Assembly: GCA_002110485.1 (NCBI GenBank)
Contig: MOWL01000071.1
Location: 248,001-312,000, forward strand
Length of the DNA stretch: 64,000 bases
Direction of reading: 5' to 3'
Source: Emergomyces orientalis
Lineage: Eukaryota > Ascomycota > Eurotiomycetes > Onygenales > Ajellomycetaceae
Under the pieces are notes generated by a model. The model ran no database searches. It was not told the DNA's origin and saw only the letters and a list, made by a program, of their open reading frames with translations. Shown one piece after another: positions 1 through 10,625 of the stretch (positions within the stretch are counted from its first letter, which is position 1; the number at the start of each line of letters is the position of its first letter). Made by a program: the position numbers and the translations under genes.

Positions 1-66
1 CAGCAGAAGCAGCAGCAGCAGCAGCAACAGAGTAATGGAGCGTTAAAGAAGAGTTGGAGTTGGTAA
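1..66 (+). CDS. 3' end of a gene entering from the left (polyQ C-terminus)
   Basis: The first 22 codons in frame 1 read as a glutamine-rich tail (two Q, K, then seven Q) followed by SNGALKKSWSW and a TAA stop at 64-66. CAG codons dominate, which is typical of a polyQ tract in a fungal regulatory protein. Only the end is visible, so no function can be given. A short basic and aromatic terminus after a Q-run occurs in several transcription-related proteins, but that is not diagnostic. The alternative is a CAG microsatellite in an untranslated region. Confidence 0.5.
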   Translation, partial: QQKQQQQQQQSNGALKKSWSW

Positions 67-622
67 CTTCCAGCAGTGAGGTGGACGGGCAGGAGTTAGT
101 GGTTTGTTCCAGAAATGCTGCAACAGCAATTGAAGAGATATAGAATAGGAATAATGGATATGTATTGTACGCGTATTGTTTGGGTACTGTGTTGCACGGT
201 ACCTGTATTTTGTTTACCTCCTGTTCCTGCGATACTGTAAATAATAGTCCATACGTAAATTATAGTTGTGTACTATGACACCGTACCGTAAATACTGTGT
301 CATACCATACAGTCTCGTTCCCGCCTCTGTGGCTGTCCTGTCTCCCGTAGCGAACGTCGAGATACTTCGTAATTGTCGCGTTCTAGCATCACCAACCAGT
401 TTGAACGGCGCCAGTTACGTTGAGAGATCCAGTGACTGTTATTCTTCGCCAGCCCCGCCTTCTGCTATCTTATCTCCTCTGACTGGATGAGCGCAGCTGT
501 TATCCGCGCTTCTATATGTCTAAATCCACCTTCCCATCCTCTCACTACACAATTGCGAACCTCTCCCTTCTTCTCCCCGTGCTCGCGCCGCAGCTATCTC
601 TCCCCAGACAGCCTCCACAAGC
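67..622. promoter_or_regulatory. intergenic, upstream of the RSC4-like gene
   Basis: About 550 bases with no gene I can support. The stretch 150-310 is rich in short TACTGT/GTAC words and AT-rich. The region 480-620 is pyrimidine-rich (CTCTCCC blocks) just before the ATG at 623, as is common in fungal 5' leaders. It probably holds the terminator of the left gene and the promoter of the next. Confidence 0.4.
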
Positions 623-3359
623 ATGACAACTAAACGGCGGGGGACCGTCGCGGGGTCTCCAGAGGGGCCAACAAAGGGCCAGAAACGGCGCAGGACCTCG
701 GTAAGTTTGTCAATATGTGTTTCTCTGCCATCGATTTTCCAAAATTGGTGGAAAATTGTTTGGGGGGCAGGAGGGCAATTGCGATGCGTTTCCCGACTCC
801 CACTAGATACCATGCTCCCCGCGCCCCCACCCATCACTCTACTCGTGCTATCTCGTTGCTTTGGTCTAATATATGGACTAACGGTTGATGCGACCAGACT
901 TTTGTCCCCGAAACCGACGAAACACCCGAGAAAACTACAGAAGCTGGTCTAGAACTACTCGCGCAAATCAAAGAAGCTACTGATAAGCAGTATGTGTTCG
1001 GAGCTTCCGTGGAGTTTTTTGTTGTTTGTCTAGTGTGAAAAAGAGGCTAACTTGTATATTTGTTCTTTCACGACAGTGGACAACTCGTTGCGACTGAATT
1101 TCTCCATCTTCCTAACCGGGTGAGTTTTTGAGGTACCCTCCGTGCAATGGAGAGTCCCCGGCTAAACACCGTTCTTCGACAGAAAGAACACCCGCAATAT
1201 TACCAAGCGATTCGACTTCCCATCGCCCTAGATACAGTGGAGGTAAGGATACATTTTTCCATGAACAATCTGAGATATCCTTACGTCGAACAAACATTGC
1301 AGAAACTGGTCATTAATGCATAAATTTTACGATGTTTAGAACAAACTGAAGACGCACCAATACCCCTGTTTGACTCCTGTGGAAAGCGACCTCCGGAGGA
1401 TGGTTAGCAACGCCAAATATTACAATGATAAGGGATCAATGATTTTTTCGAACGCTGAGCGCATACGGAAATTAGTCGCGACCAAAATGCCTGAGATAAA
1501 CCCAGCATACAAGGATCCCAACTACGCACCCTTTGCGACCCCTTTACCAGAAGAAGATGCTGCAGATGGAGAAGGAGATGGAGAAAATCGATCTCCAGAA
1601 CCTGAAAACGAGGAAGATGCTGGAGGTGAAGAAGAAAAGAAATCCGCGACGCAGACGCCAGCCCTGGATCTGGCGGCCGAGTCCAACGAGAATGAGAACT
1701 TCAACTTTGAGGGAGAAACCTTTGAAAGCGCCCAGGAAAGAATAATTGCCGGAATGATTCGATTAAAAGATTCAGAGTGAGTTAGCTTTATTGTTTCGCG
1801 CGATGACGTCTCAGCTCTAGGGCTAGTGCTAATACCTCTTCAGCGGCGAAGAAGTTTTCTTCCCCTTCCTCAGTATGCCGGATCGGAATTTGTACAAGGA
1901 CTACTATGAAATAATCAAGCATCCCGTGTCCCTCAGAGCTATTCTGAAACTTGTGCGGGGTACAGATGGACGGAAGAATTCTACGAAAACCACCCCGTTT
2001 AAAACTTGGGACGCGTTCGAGGAAGAGGTCAGCTACATTTGGCGCAATGCCAGGGAGTTTAACGAGGATGGGAGCGAAATCGTCTCTCTTGCCGGTTCAC
2101 TTGAGGTATTTGCCATACGCCACGAATGATTTTCTCTCCCTTATTAATTTTGCTGACCACTATGCTAGGAGTATTTCCGTCGACTTCTTGCGGAGGCACG
2201 AAAGCGGGTTCCTGAGCCCCCATCTACTACGAATGGCGAGAGCACTGCTCCTCGCATTAAACTTCGCATAGGAACCACGAAGACTCCAGAACCAGTGTCG
2301 CAAAAACTGACTTTACGGCTTCCAGGAAAAATTGGTGACCAATCGACGGACATGGAACATCGTCAAGACGGGGTGTCGATAGATAATGAAGCCCTACGGA
2401 GGCAACAAGAACACGTTAAAGCAAGTTCAAACGGACTAGAAGTGCCAGATCGACCAACACCCCCCAGGAGGAACTTAAGAGATCGATCTGGTTCTGGAAC
2501 TAGAGCCGTATCGCTGCGAAGCACCCGCTCGCAGGAGCTAGAGCAGCAGCGAAGCGTACCAGGAGCATCGCCTAGCCGGTCTTCGTCCGCAGTGAAAATT
2601 GAAGGCACAGGGGCATCGACTCCCAACCTTAGAAGCCTGGCGAGTCAAGAATCGATAAACCCGCACCACGATGCGCAGCATCGAATGGCTTCTGGTTCCT
2701 CTGAACCATCGAAAATAATGCCCCCGTCAGCCCACGCAACCCCTATTCAAGCTAACAACGCGCAAACACTCTTGCAATCATTTGGTTCCCGTTCATATTC
2801 ATACCCGTCCCCTGCTCCAGCTGTGTCCCCGATGAACCCCGGACTACGACAACCCGGGAAAGGTGAGATCTATCTTTGGACAGGAAGGAAATCCCCAACA
2901 GCAATATAAGTCAAAAATTATCTAACTAAAGTATTGAATATCTTAGTCCCCCTAATATCCAACGTCAGTTTATTCAGCCATCCAAACCTTGACCTACGAC
3001 AGTCATTCCTTCTAGACATCCCACCCTCACCAATCCAAACGCAACAGTCCATAACCATCAACCTCCCAGCTAAATCCCACACTCTCTGCATCTCTCCAAC
3101 GATTACCCCAAGCTCTCTACAACGACAGACGCAGCTTACTGTTACCGTCGGTAGCCAACGGTTATCGCCGATGTTGTCACCGTCGCGAACCATGGACCCG
3201 ACCAAACCCTATTATGAGGTCCGGCTGGGTGTCGGCATTACCAAAATTGACATTGAAATGAGCGCTAGTGCCACCCGAGGAGGAAACGGCCTGAAATCGC
3301 TTGGTCAGGATGCTGAATACGAGCGGTTGACGGTTTATGCTAATCTGATGAGGGCGTGA
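623..3359 (+). CDS. RSC4: RSC chromatin-remodelling complex subunit, tandem bromodomain (Rsc4-like)
   Basis: Eight exons: 623-700, 898-989, 1077-1119, 1183-1242, 1340-1776, 1844-2105, 2169-2862, 2947-3359; 692 residues. All introns are GT-AG and the phases join without a stop. The basic N-terminus (KRRG, GQKRRRTS) leads into bromodomain 1, about residues 35-125, with the typical NR-KEHPQYYQAIRLPIALDTVE core. An acidic linker at about 150-200 is followed by bromodomain 2 at about 235-330 (NLYKDYYEIIKHPVSL, then ARKR). The Ser/Pro-rich tail ends in a conserved C-terminal block. In yeast Rsc4 the tandem bromodomains bind acetylated histone H3, and the RSC complex remodels nucleosomes at promoters in the nucleus. 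Rsc1/Rsc2 would also carry a BAH domain, which I do not see, so Rsc4 is preferred. The last acceptor (TTAG at 2943-2946) is the least certain junction. Confidence 0.87.
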
Positions 3360-4159
3360 GATTGGGAACTGCTAAGTGTTGATCAGGATTATCAGGATCC
3401 AAAAGCAGTCAGTAGTCGTAGCTTTTATATCGATGAAGAGTGCAAAACCAATCTTGCATATAATACCTGCTAACTCGTATTCTCTCTCTTTTCTATTTTT
3501 TTTTTCCTCTTCATTCTTTTCTATTCGTTTTGACGTGGTCTAGCAGCGATATCAGGCGCTTATGGTCTTCGGGTGGCTGGGTGGCAGATTTAACCAGGGC
3601 GGCCAAATTCCTGGAGTTTGTGTGCTGCTTTACTTAGTTACCATCTTTCACGAGGTGCTTTTCTTTTTTGTATTAGTATGGTTCACATAGTTAACTAGCT
3701 AGGGAATATTTTACACCGGTTTTTCACAATAGCTAATAATTTTTCTTTCCCTTTTGGATTTATCTCTCCTCAAAACAGTTCAATGTCAATATGAATGCCG
3801 AGGAAATGGTTGTTTTGGAGGGGAACCAGCTGACTAAGCGATCAATTGCCTCGCACATTGTCCCAAACAGGCTAGCCTCTACCCAACTCAAAAAAATTCA
3901 AAAATTTTTTTACGCTTTTTTTTTTTTTTTTTTTTTTTCAAACCTGTGGTTCGCATAAAAATCCGTCCAAAAAAAAAAAATCTCCAACAAAACCCTTGAC
4001 AGGACCCTCGCTGTCTTGTTCTTCTTCCTCTTCTCCCCAGTCTTCTCTTCTCCCTCCCATCCTCCCCCCCCTTTCATCCTCATCATCCATTAACCTGATC
4101 CTTCCCTTGTTCATATTTCATAGAAATAGGTTTAAAAAAGAACCAGCACAATTTTCACC
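3360..4159. promoter_or_regulatory. spacer between RSC4-like gene and SSB, with long T-tract
   Basis: Holds the RSC4-like 3' region and the SSB promoter and leader. A 23-base T run at 3916-3938 is followed by an A run near 3970-3981 and a CT-rich leader (4015-4080), a layout common at highly expressed fungal genes. The T-tract could exclude nucleosomes. I see no convincing heat-shock element, which fits SSB being a growth-regulated rather than heat-induced Hsp70. Confidence 0.45.
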
Positions 4160-7100
4160 ATGTCTGAGGAAGTTTATGAGGGTGCCATCGGCATTGATCT
4201 GGGTATGTTTTTGCCCTTGTAATCCCGCCAGCCCGCCCATTTCCCAGGCACAAAAACTCAGTTATATATTTTTCATAAGATATATAATTACGTTTGTCGA
4301 ATAAAGAAAAAGAAATGCTAGGAATTGATTGAATATAATAGCTAATATTGTTTTTCTGCGTTACAGGTACCACTTACTCTTGCGTTGCCAATTATGAGGG
4401 CAACAATGTTGAAATCAGTATGTGATTTCCCACTGCACAAATCTGCACACAGATAGACATCACACACACATATATTCATATACTCCCTCCTCTTTCAGCA
4501 ATTTCAACACTTGCATTTTGAGGGATCAGTGTGCTAATAATGGATTATTCTTTTCCCCCACTACACAGTTGCCAACGAGCAGGGAAGCTTTACAACCCCC
4601 TCCTTCGTCTCTTTCACTGATGAAGAGCGTTTGATCGGTGAGGCGGCCAAGAACCAGGCTGCTATGAACCCGCAAAACACTATTTTTGATATTAAGTGAG
4701 CTTGTTTCATAAATGGATTTTTTATTTAAACAAAAAAAAATAATTCGATAATGGAGTGGTCACTAACTCGACTGGAACAATAGGCGTTTGATTGGACGGA
4801 GGTTCGATGACCCCATTGTCAAGAAGGATGTCGAGTCGTGGCCCTTCAAGGTCATCGATCAAGGTGGAAACCCCCTTGTCGAGGTCCAGTACCTGGGCGA
4901 GACCAAGACTTTCTCTCCCCAAGAGATTTCGTCTATGGTCATCATGAAGGTGCGTAGCCTGGAAACTGTTTTTAAAATCATAATATATATATATATATAT
5001 ATACATGGTTATATATAGATACTCAGAACTGTGATGGATAACTAACGTGTAGCCTACAAATAGATGAAAGAGGTTGCTGAGACCAAACTCGCCAAGAAGG
5101 TCACAAAAGCTGTCGTTACTGTCCCAGCATACTTCAACGACAACCAAAGACAAGCAACCAAGGACGCCGGTGCTATTGCGGGTTTGAACGTCCTCCGTAT
5201 CATCAACGAGCCCACTGCTGCTGCCATTGCCTACGGTCTCGGCTCTGGCCGGTCCGAGAAGGAGCGCAACGTTCTCATTTACGATCTCGGTGGAGGAACT
5301 TTCGATGTTTCCCTTCTCAACATCCAGGGCGGTGTTTTCACCGTCAAGGCTACTGCTGGTGATACCCACTTGGGAGGTCAGGACTTCGACACCAACCTTC
5401 TGGACCACTTCAAGAAGGAGTTCCAACGGAAAACAAAAAAAGGTGACTTTCACTTTGCTCTATGCGATATATTACAACTGCTGTTTTTGACTTAACGCCA
5501 ATCTACACATACCAAATGTTAACTCGGATATGACAGACCTCTCTGGCGACCCCAGAGCTCTCCGCCGTCTGCGCACTGCTTGCGAGCGTGCTAAGCGTAC
5601 GCTCTCCAACGCCACCCAAACCACTATTGAGATCGATTCTCTCTTCGACGGCGAGGATTTCAACTCCCAAATAACTCGAGCACGTTTCGAAGATTTGAAC
5701 GCCAAAGCTTTCGCTGGCACCTTGGACCCCGTTCAGCAAGTTCTCAAGGATGCCAACATTGACAAGAACAAGGTTGACGAGATCGTCCTTGTTGGTGGTT
5801 CCACCCGTATCCCCCGTATCCAGAAGCTCCTCAGCGATTTCTTCGATGGCAAAAAGCTCGAGAAGGTATGGAGAAGCTTTTTCCCCATATCTTATTTTCT
5901 TTTTCTTTTTCTTTTTTTGGCTTCGACGTTTTTGATATTTAATCCATGCCTAACACATTATATAGAGCATCAATCCCGATGAGGCCGTCGCCTACGGTGC
6001 CGCTGTTCAGGTATTTTTGAACCCCCCCCAAAATCCTAACCCTATTCCTCGTCTAACTGTTCATCTAGGCCGGTATCTTGTCTGGCCAGGCCACCTCCGC
6101 CGATACAAGCGATCTGCTCCTTCTTGATGTAGTCCCTCTCAGCCTAGGGGTTGCGATGGGTGAATTTCCATATCCCCCTTTTCCATATCCCCCTTTTTCA
6201 AAAATTTTACTCACATTTTTTTTATAGAGGGCAATATTTTCGCTCCGGTTGTGCCGCGCGGGCGTACTGTTCCCACAATCTGCAAGAAGCAAGTACCTCT
6301 TTCCTTTTTCACTCCTTCCCTTTCTGGCCCAACCTGTCTACAGCTGCTAACATATATACAACTTTTATAGAACTTTTACCACGGTTGTTGATAACCAGCA
6401 GACGGTTCAGTTTCCGATCTTCCAAGGAGAGGTATGTGATTTTTTCATATTTCTCAAGCCCTTAGCCTTGACCCCTTAACCATATCCTAACCTAACCCCT
6501 AATCCCTAACACATAACCCTCACTTAATACTAACCCTAACCTACAGAGGACCAACTGCGAGGATAACACCTCCTTGGGGGAGTTTACCTTGGCTCCGATC
6601 CCACCCCTCCGAGCAGGAGGCAAGTAAACCAATCCTAAACCATAACCCCTAATCTTATTCTTGATCTAACCGCCTTCTAGAAGCCGCCTTGGAAGTCGTC
6701 TTCGAGGTTGACGTCAACGGGATCCTTAAAGTCACCGCTACTGAGAAGTCATCTGGCCGCAGCGCCAACATCACGATCTCAAATGCCGTGGGCAAGCTCT
6801 CCAGCACTGAAATCGAGAGCATGATCAACGGTAAGATATATTCAATTCTCCCTACCTCATAAATGAAAAAAAAAGGAAACAAAGAAGGAAAAAAGAAGGC
6901 AAAGTCGCATTCACTAACGTGCATATCTCCAGACGCCGCCAAATTCAAGTCCAGCGATGAGGCCTTCAGCAAGCGCTTCGAGTCGCGCCAGCAGCTCGAG
7001 TCCTACATCTCACGTGTTGAGGAGATCATCTCCGACCCAACCATGTCTCTGAAGATCAAGCGCGGTAACAAGGACAAGATCGAGTCTGCCCTCAGCGATG

Positions 7101-7201
7101 CCATGGCCCAGCTAGAGATCGAGGACTCCTCCCCCGAGGACCTCAAGAAGAAAGAACTTGCGCTTAAGCGGTTGATCACCAAGGCGATGGCTACCCGATA
7201 G
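4160..7201 (+). CDS. SSB1: ribosome-associated Hsp70 chaperone SSB
   Basis: Thirteen exons: 4160-4202, 4367-4417, 4569-4695, 4784-4949, 5064-5442, 5537-5865, 5966-6010, 6069-6159, 6228-6288, 6371-6431, 6547-6619, 6681-6830, 6933-7201; 614 residues, matching the yeast Ssb length. The nucleotide-binding domain shows IGIDLGTTYSCVA, IINEPTAAAIAYGL, DLGGGTFDVSLL and VGGSTRIPRIQ. The substrate-binding domain shows DVVPLSLGVAMEGN, then TTVVDNQQTVQFPIFQGER and FEVDVNGILKVTA. The helical lid ends without the EEVD of cytosolic Ssa or an HDEL signal, and the N-terminus lacks a presequence. These features and the SSB-type start indicate the class that works with RAC on nascent chains at the ribosome. Introns 9 and 11 need GC donors (separate entries). 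Twelve introns is many for a fungal Hsp70. Confidence 0.95.
4984..5003. repeat. (TA)n microsatellite in SSB intron 4
   Basis: About ten TA units inside the intron at 4950-5063. It is probably polymorphic between strains and has no coding effect. Confidence 0.9.
6289..6370 (+). other. GC-AG intron 9 of SSB
   Basis: The donor reads AAGAA|GCAAGT and the acceptor TTTTATAG|A. Joining 6288 to 6371 gives PTICKKTFTTV, the same length as the conserved SSB segment. The only nearby GT donor (6293) would put the downstream exon out of frame. No GT-AG alternative keeps the highly conserved TTVVDNQQ block in frame. Confidence 0.88.
6620..6680 (+). other. GC-AG intron 11 of SSB
   Basis: The donor reads GGAG|GCAAGT and the acceptor CCTTCTAG|AA. 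The joined codon GAA leads into AALEVVFEVDVNG, the expected SSB sequence. Using the GT at 6624 instead shifts the frame by four bases and destroys the domain. Confidence 0.88.
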
Positions 7202-9367
7202 ACCTTTTTTTTCCCCTCCGCTGCATTTCATTTCCGCCGTTTTGTTTTGTCAATAAATGTTCCCGGGTGTTTGTTAATTTTTTTTTTTTTTTTTTTAGCT
7301 AAAGAAAAAAAGAAAAAGGAATGATAGACATTTTTTCGTATGTTATTCCTGCCTGCACGTTCGCAGCGGGGCCCTTTGGTTAGTGCTGTGCCTGTGCCTG
7401 CCTGTGCCCCGTAGCTGGCCCTTCCTCGCACTTTGTTTCTTTGTTATAATGAGATGATCTTTCCTATGTGCCTTGATTGGCCCCCCGCCTGATGAAGACA
7501 AGACGAATTATATTTTCTTTCATTCTCTTTCCGCTTTTTAACCCTCAAATTTCCTTGGTTTTTCTTTTTTCTAGCTCCCTGTTACTCTCAAAATGGGTGT
7601 GATGTCATGAACTGGAGGGCTTGCCTTGTCTTTTTAATGCCCTTTTCTTCTTTTTATGCTTCTGACGCACTTTTGTTGCCTTAATTATTTTCAAGCTGTT
7701 AGAAAAAGTTTGTTTCTCTTCATTTTATTGTGAATTGTTTTATTCCAGAGTAAACATGAAGTGAATGAAAGACATATCAATCCTGGTTCCCATTATAGAA
7801 TTTGGCATTCAATTTCCCGTCGCAATGTTATTTGCCTACCCAGCTAGCCTATACACACCTATGCATCGACTTGAAAGACGCCCTCGGTTTTCAAGGAGGT
7901 AGAACAGTGTCAATTGGGAAACTCTCTCCCACAAGCTTGCATGATCTCCAACTTGGCTATGTGTTTACAACCCAGAAACACAGAGATGCTGGTATCACTG
8001 CTTCAATAATCCAGTACAAAGCACACATGAAGCTTAGCCCCTTCCGGGTAATCTAGAACTGTAGGCCCGGTATCTAAAGCCCAGGAAGGGTACGTTTCAA
8101 CTTCGTTAAAATTAGCCGACTAAAACGGTGACGCTCATACATCTAGCTAGAGAGCTTTACATTATACCTCCGCACCCAACCCGTCCGCAATAAACTCCTG
8201 TCTCCGTGGTATAAAAAAACGTGTGATGTTCGAGGAGGCTATGTTGTTTGAGGTGTCTTGTGCCAAGCCCGGCCCGAGATTGAGGTGTGGCCGATTCGGT
8301 TTGCCGATGCCGAAGTGCCCAGCGTGCTTGCTTTTGTGAAGCAAGCCAGTAAAGGGTGACCAACCTCCCAACGATGAGACGAGATCGACAGCATAACTGC
8401 TGTGCAGCCGTTTGTTCAAATATGGAAAAGTACCGCGGCCATTATATTGTCCCGTCGATATTTCCACCGCCCGAACTGAGAGAATGGTTAGAGCAACAAT
8501 TATAATATGGAATAAAGTGATATATGATTCATGAATATTGCTTCAAAATGTATTTCAATGCTTTATGCTAACATAATTGAGCAAGGTCTTCAGTCCCTGT
8601 GGAGGGCGTGATATGCAGCTAGAGACATTTGTGAATGCTGCAAGCTGCAAGGCCTCAGCCAACATATCTCCAAAAGACAATGGTTGCTATACAATAATCC
8701 TGTCCTAGTGCAAACTGCTCAAAGGAATTAATCACACAGATCTTCAACCTTTTCCCCTCAAAAGATTCATTAAATTTCCACCTGGTCTGCCGTATCATTT
8801 GTGAAAGATCACGGAATTTCCCCAAGAACAGCTTTTTCGAAAGGGTAGCCGATGATTTCTCTCAACACACATTACATTACATGGTGCAGGACACAAATAA
8901 TGACCGGTTTGGCCCTGATATTGAAGAAATCACCCTCACTCTCAAGCAATGGAATCATCAAATTCTACACAAACACTTTTTTTTGAAGGGTTTTTTTATC
9001 CTGTTCATTTATTTTATTTTTGGGGGTTTTAGCTTCCAATATCGCGTCATAAAAAAATGTTCATTGTGTCTTACTTACTATTTATTTCCATGCAGATCGA
9101 AACGTGATCCAGTAATCCCTGTTATCACTGCATGCGCTTTGTGCGCAATGAGTCAACAGAAAGGATAAGGAGTGGGGCTGGAAGGGAAACGAAACGATTT
9201 TTATTCTTAGGCCTTTTTCAAGGCAGCGATGAGAACCCTTCATTTATTTATTCTCCTTGGCCTTATTGATCTTCTGAGAGAAGATCGGTTTGGAACCCCT
9301 TCCGCGCTGAACTTCCTCCTTGCTAGGCCGAGCTAATAAATAGCCTAAGGGAAGAAACCGACTAAAA
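7202..9367. other. 2.2-kb spacer between SSB and the methyltransferase gene
   Basis: The first part is the SSB 3' region: T-runs at 7205-7215 and 7279-7297, with an AATAAA-like signal (CAATAAATG) near 7251. The rest is AT-rich with many T-runs. Short open frames occur (7802-8056 on + and 8162-8467 on -), but they show no recognisable family and I do not call them. I see no RNA gene or intact repeat. Confidence 0.4.
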
Positions 9368-10198
9368 ATGGCCAGTCCCGACAACAACCACACAACCGCA
9401 TCTTTGATCACCAGCGGCGGCGATACTAATAACTGCCGCAGCACTGCCGCAAAAAATCCAGCTGACAGGAGTACAAATCCCAGCGGTAATGCCATTGGCA
9501 ATAATGCCAATATCAAATCGCTCGTCCAAACAAGCTACGACATCATCGCCGCACGTTATCTCGAATGGACCACCAGCTTCCCCTCCCCACGACTGGAGTT
9601 TCTGCAAAAGGTCGTGGAGCGGCTTCAAACGCCAGCCCTGGCCCAAGGCCCAAGTAAGCCCAAGCGCCGCATTCTGGAGCTAGGTTGCGGTGCTGGCGTT
9701 CCCGCTACACAACTTCTGGTCCGCAATGGGTATGCAGTGACTGCCAACGACATATCTGCTGCTCAGATTCAGCTTGCCCAAGAGCATGTCGTTGTCGGCC
9801 GAACCGGCGACGAAAACGAGCCGAGTGAAAGTGGCTCGGTGGAGTTAATCCATGGAGACATGATGGAGTTGGATTACCCCACTGGTGCCTTTGATGCGGT
9901 GGTGGGGCTATATTCTATTTTTCACCTGCCCGGGGATGAACAGGAAGTGTTGATAGGGAGAGTTTTTAGGTGGTTGAAGGAAGGGGGTTATCTGCTGATG
10001 AATGTTGGGGTGATGGACGAGGGTGGCTCCATTCAGGAAGATTTCCTGGGTAAGGAAATGTATTGGAGTTGCTTCCCGGAGAAGGTTTATAGGGAGACTG
10101 TAACAAGGGAGGGTTTTGAGGTTGTAGAGGCGGAAGTTAGGGTGGAAGTGGAGGATGGGGCGGAAGTGCAGTTTTTGTGGGTATTGGGGAGGAAATAA
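9368..10198 (+). CDS. class I SAM-dependent methyltransferase
   Basis: A single exon of 276 residues starting at ATG 9368. The Ser/Asn-rich N-terminus (about 1-50) looks disordered. The Rossmann fold follows: motif I LELGCGAGVP at 103-112, an acidic residue at the end of strand 2 (TANDIS, D128), HGDMMEL at 163-169 and FDAVVGLYSIFHLP at 175-188. This layout fits the broad Methyltransf_11/25 group that methylates small molecules or proteins. The substrate cannot be read from the sequence. No signal peptide or membrane segment is seen, so a cytosolic or nuclear enzyme is likely. G-rich codon use toward the 3' end (GAGG/GGGT words) differs from the start but needs no special explanation. Confidence 0.85.
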   Translation: MASPDNNHTTASLITSGGDTNNCRSTAAKNPADRSTNPSGNAIGNNANIKSLVQTSYDIIAARYLEWTTSFPSPRLEFLQKVVERLQTPALAQGPSKPKRRILELGCGAGVPATQLLVRNGYAVTANDISAAQIQLAQEHVVVGRTGDENEPSESGSVELIHGDMMELDYPTGAFDAVVGLYSIFHLPGDEQEVLIGRVFRWLKEGGYLLMNVGVMDEGGSIQEDFLGKEMYWSCFPEKVYRETVTREGFEVVEAEVRVEVEDGAEVQFLWVLGRK

Positions 10199-10625
10199 GC
10201 ATAGGCGGCCCATTATATCTTTTTATGGTCAGCCGAAGAGATGTTGGTCTCATATCATATACACATTTGGGTGGTAGGATAATAAACATTTGGGCCGTTT
10301 CTACGAGTTCTCGGCGTGCATGGCCAGAGAACACTGACTGGCAAAATGTAACAAACAAAAGGAGAGGAGGATGATATGTGATATATATTAAATTGTGATA
10401 CTGGATTTAGAGCATATAGTAGATTCTATAATATATTATGTTTCTTTTGCTCTGTCTTGGACAGTTTTGGTACGCAGATGTCGGGAATTTGCCTGGCTAA
10501 GCGGTGCCAGCGATCGACGTCAATATAAAAGCTAACTTACCTTAAACAATTCCGCCCCCAACCACCACCAGAACAAACAATACCAACCTCAATATCTCAC
10601 CGTACACACGCCCTATGCACTAGCC
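10199..10625. promoter_or_regulatory. spacer upstream of mitochondrial RRF
   Basis: About 430 bases. It contains the methyltransferase 3' end, an AT-rich stretch (10380-10440), a TATAAA-like word at 10525-10530 (CAATATAAAAGC) and a CA-rich leader just before ATG 10626. Confidence 0.4.

Noticed and set aside
1522..1704. Minus-strand Ser/Pro-rich open frame inside the RSC4-like gene
   Set aside because: It is the antisense of the acidic linker of the coding strand.
6293..6370. GT donor for SSB intron 9
   Set aside because: It gives a four-base shift and breaks the conserved substrate-binding domain frame.
7802..8056. 84-codon plus-strand open frame downstream of SSB
   Set aside because: It starts from a non-ATG codon, has no recognisable motif and lies in AT-rich spacer.
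8162..8467. 101-codon minus-strand open frame
   Set aside because: Looks somewhat protein-like (GHFGIGKPNRPHLNLGPG), but I could not link it to any family, splice partner or neighbour.
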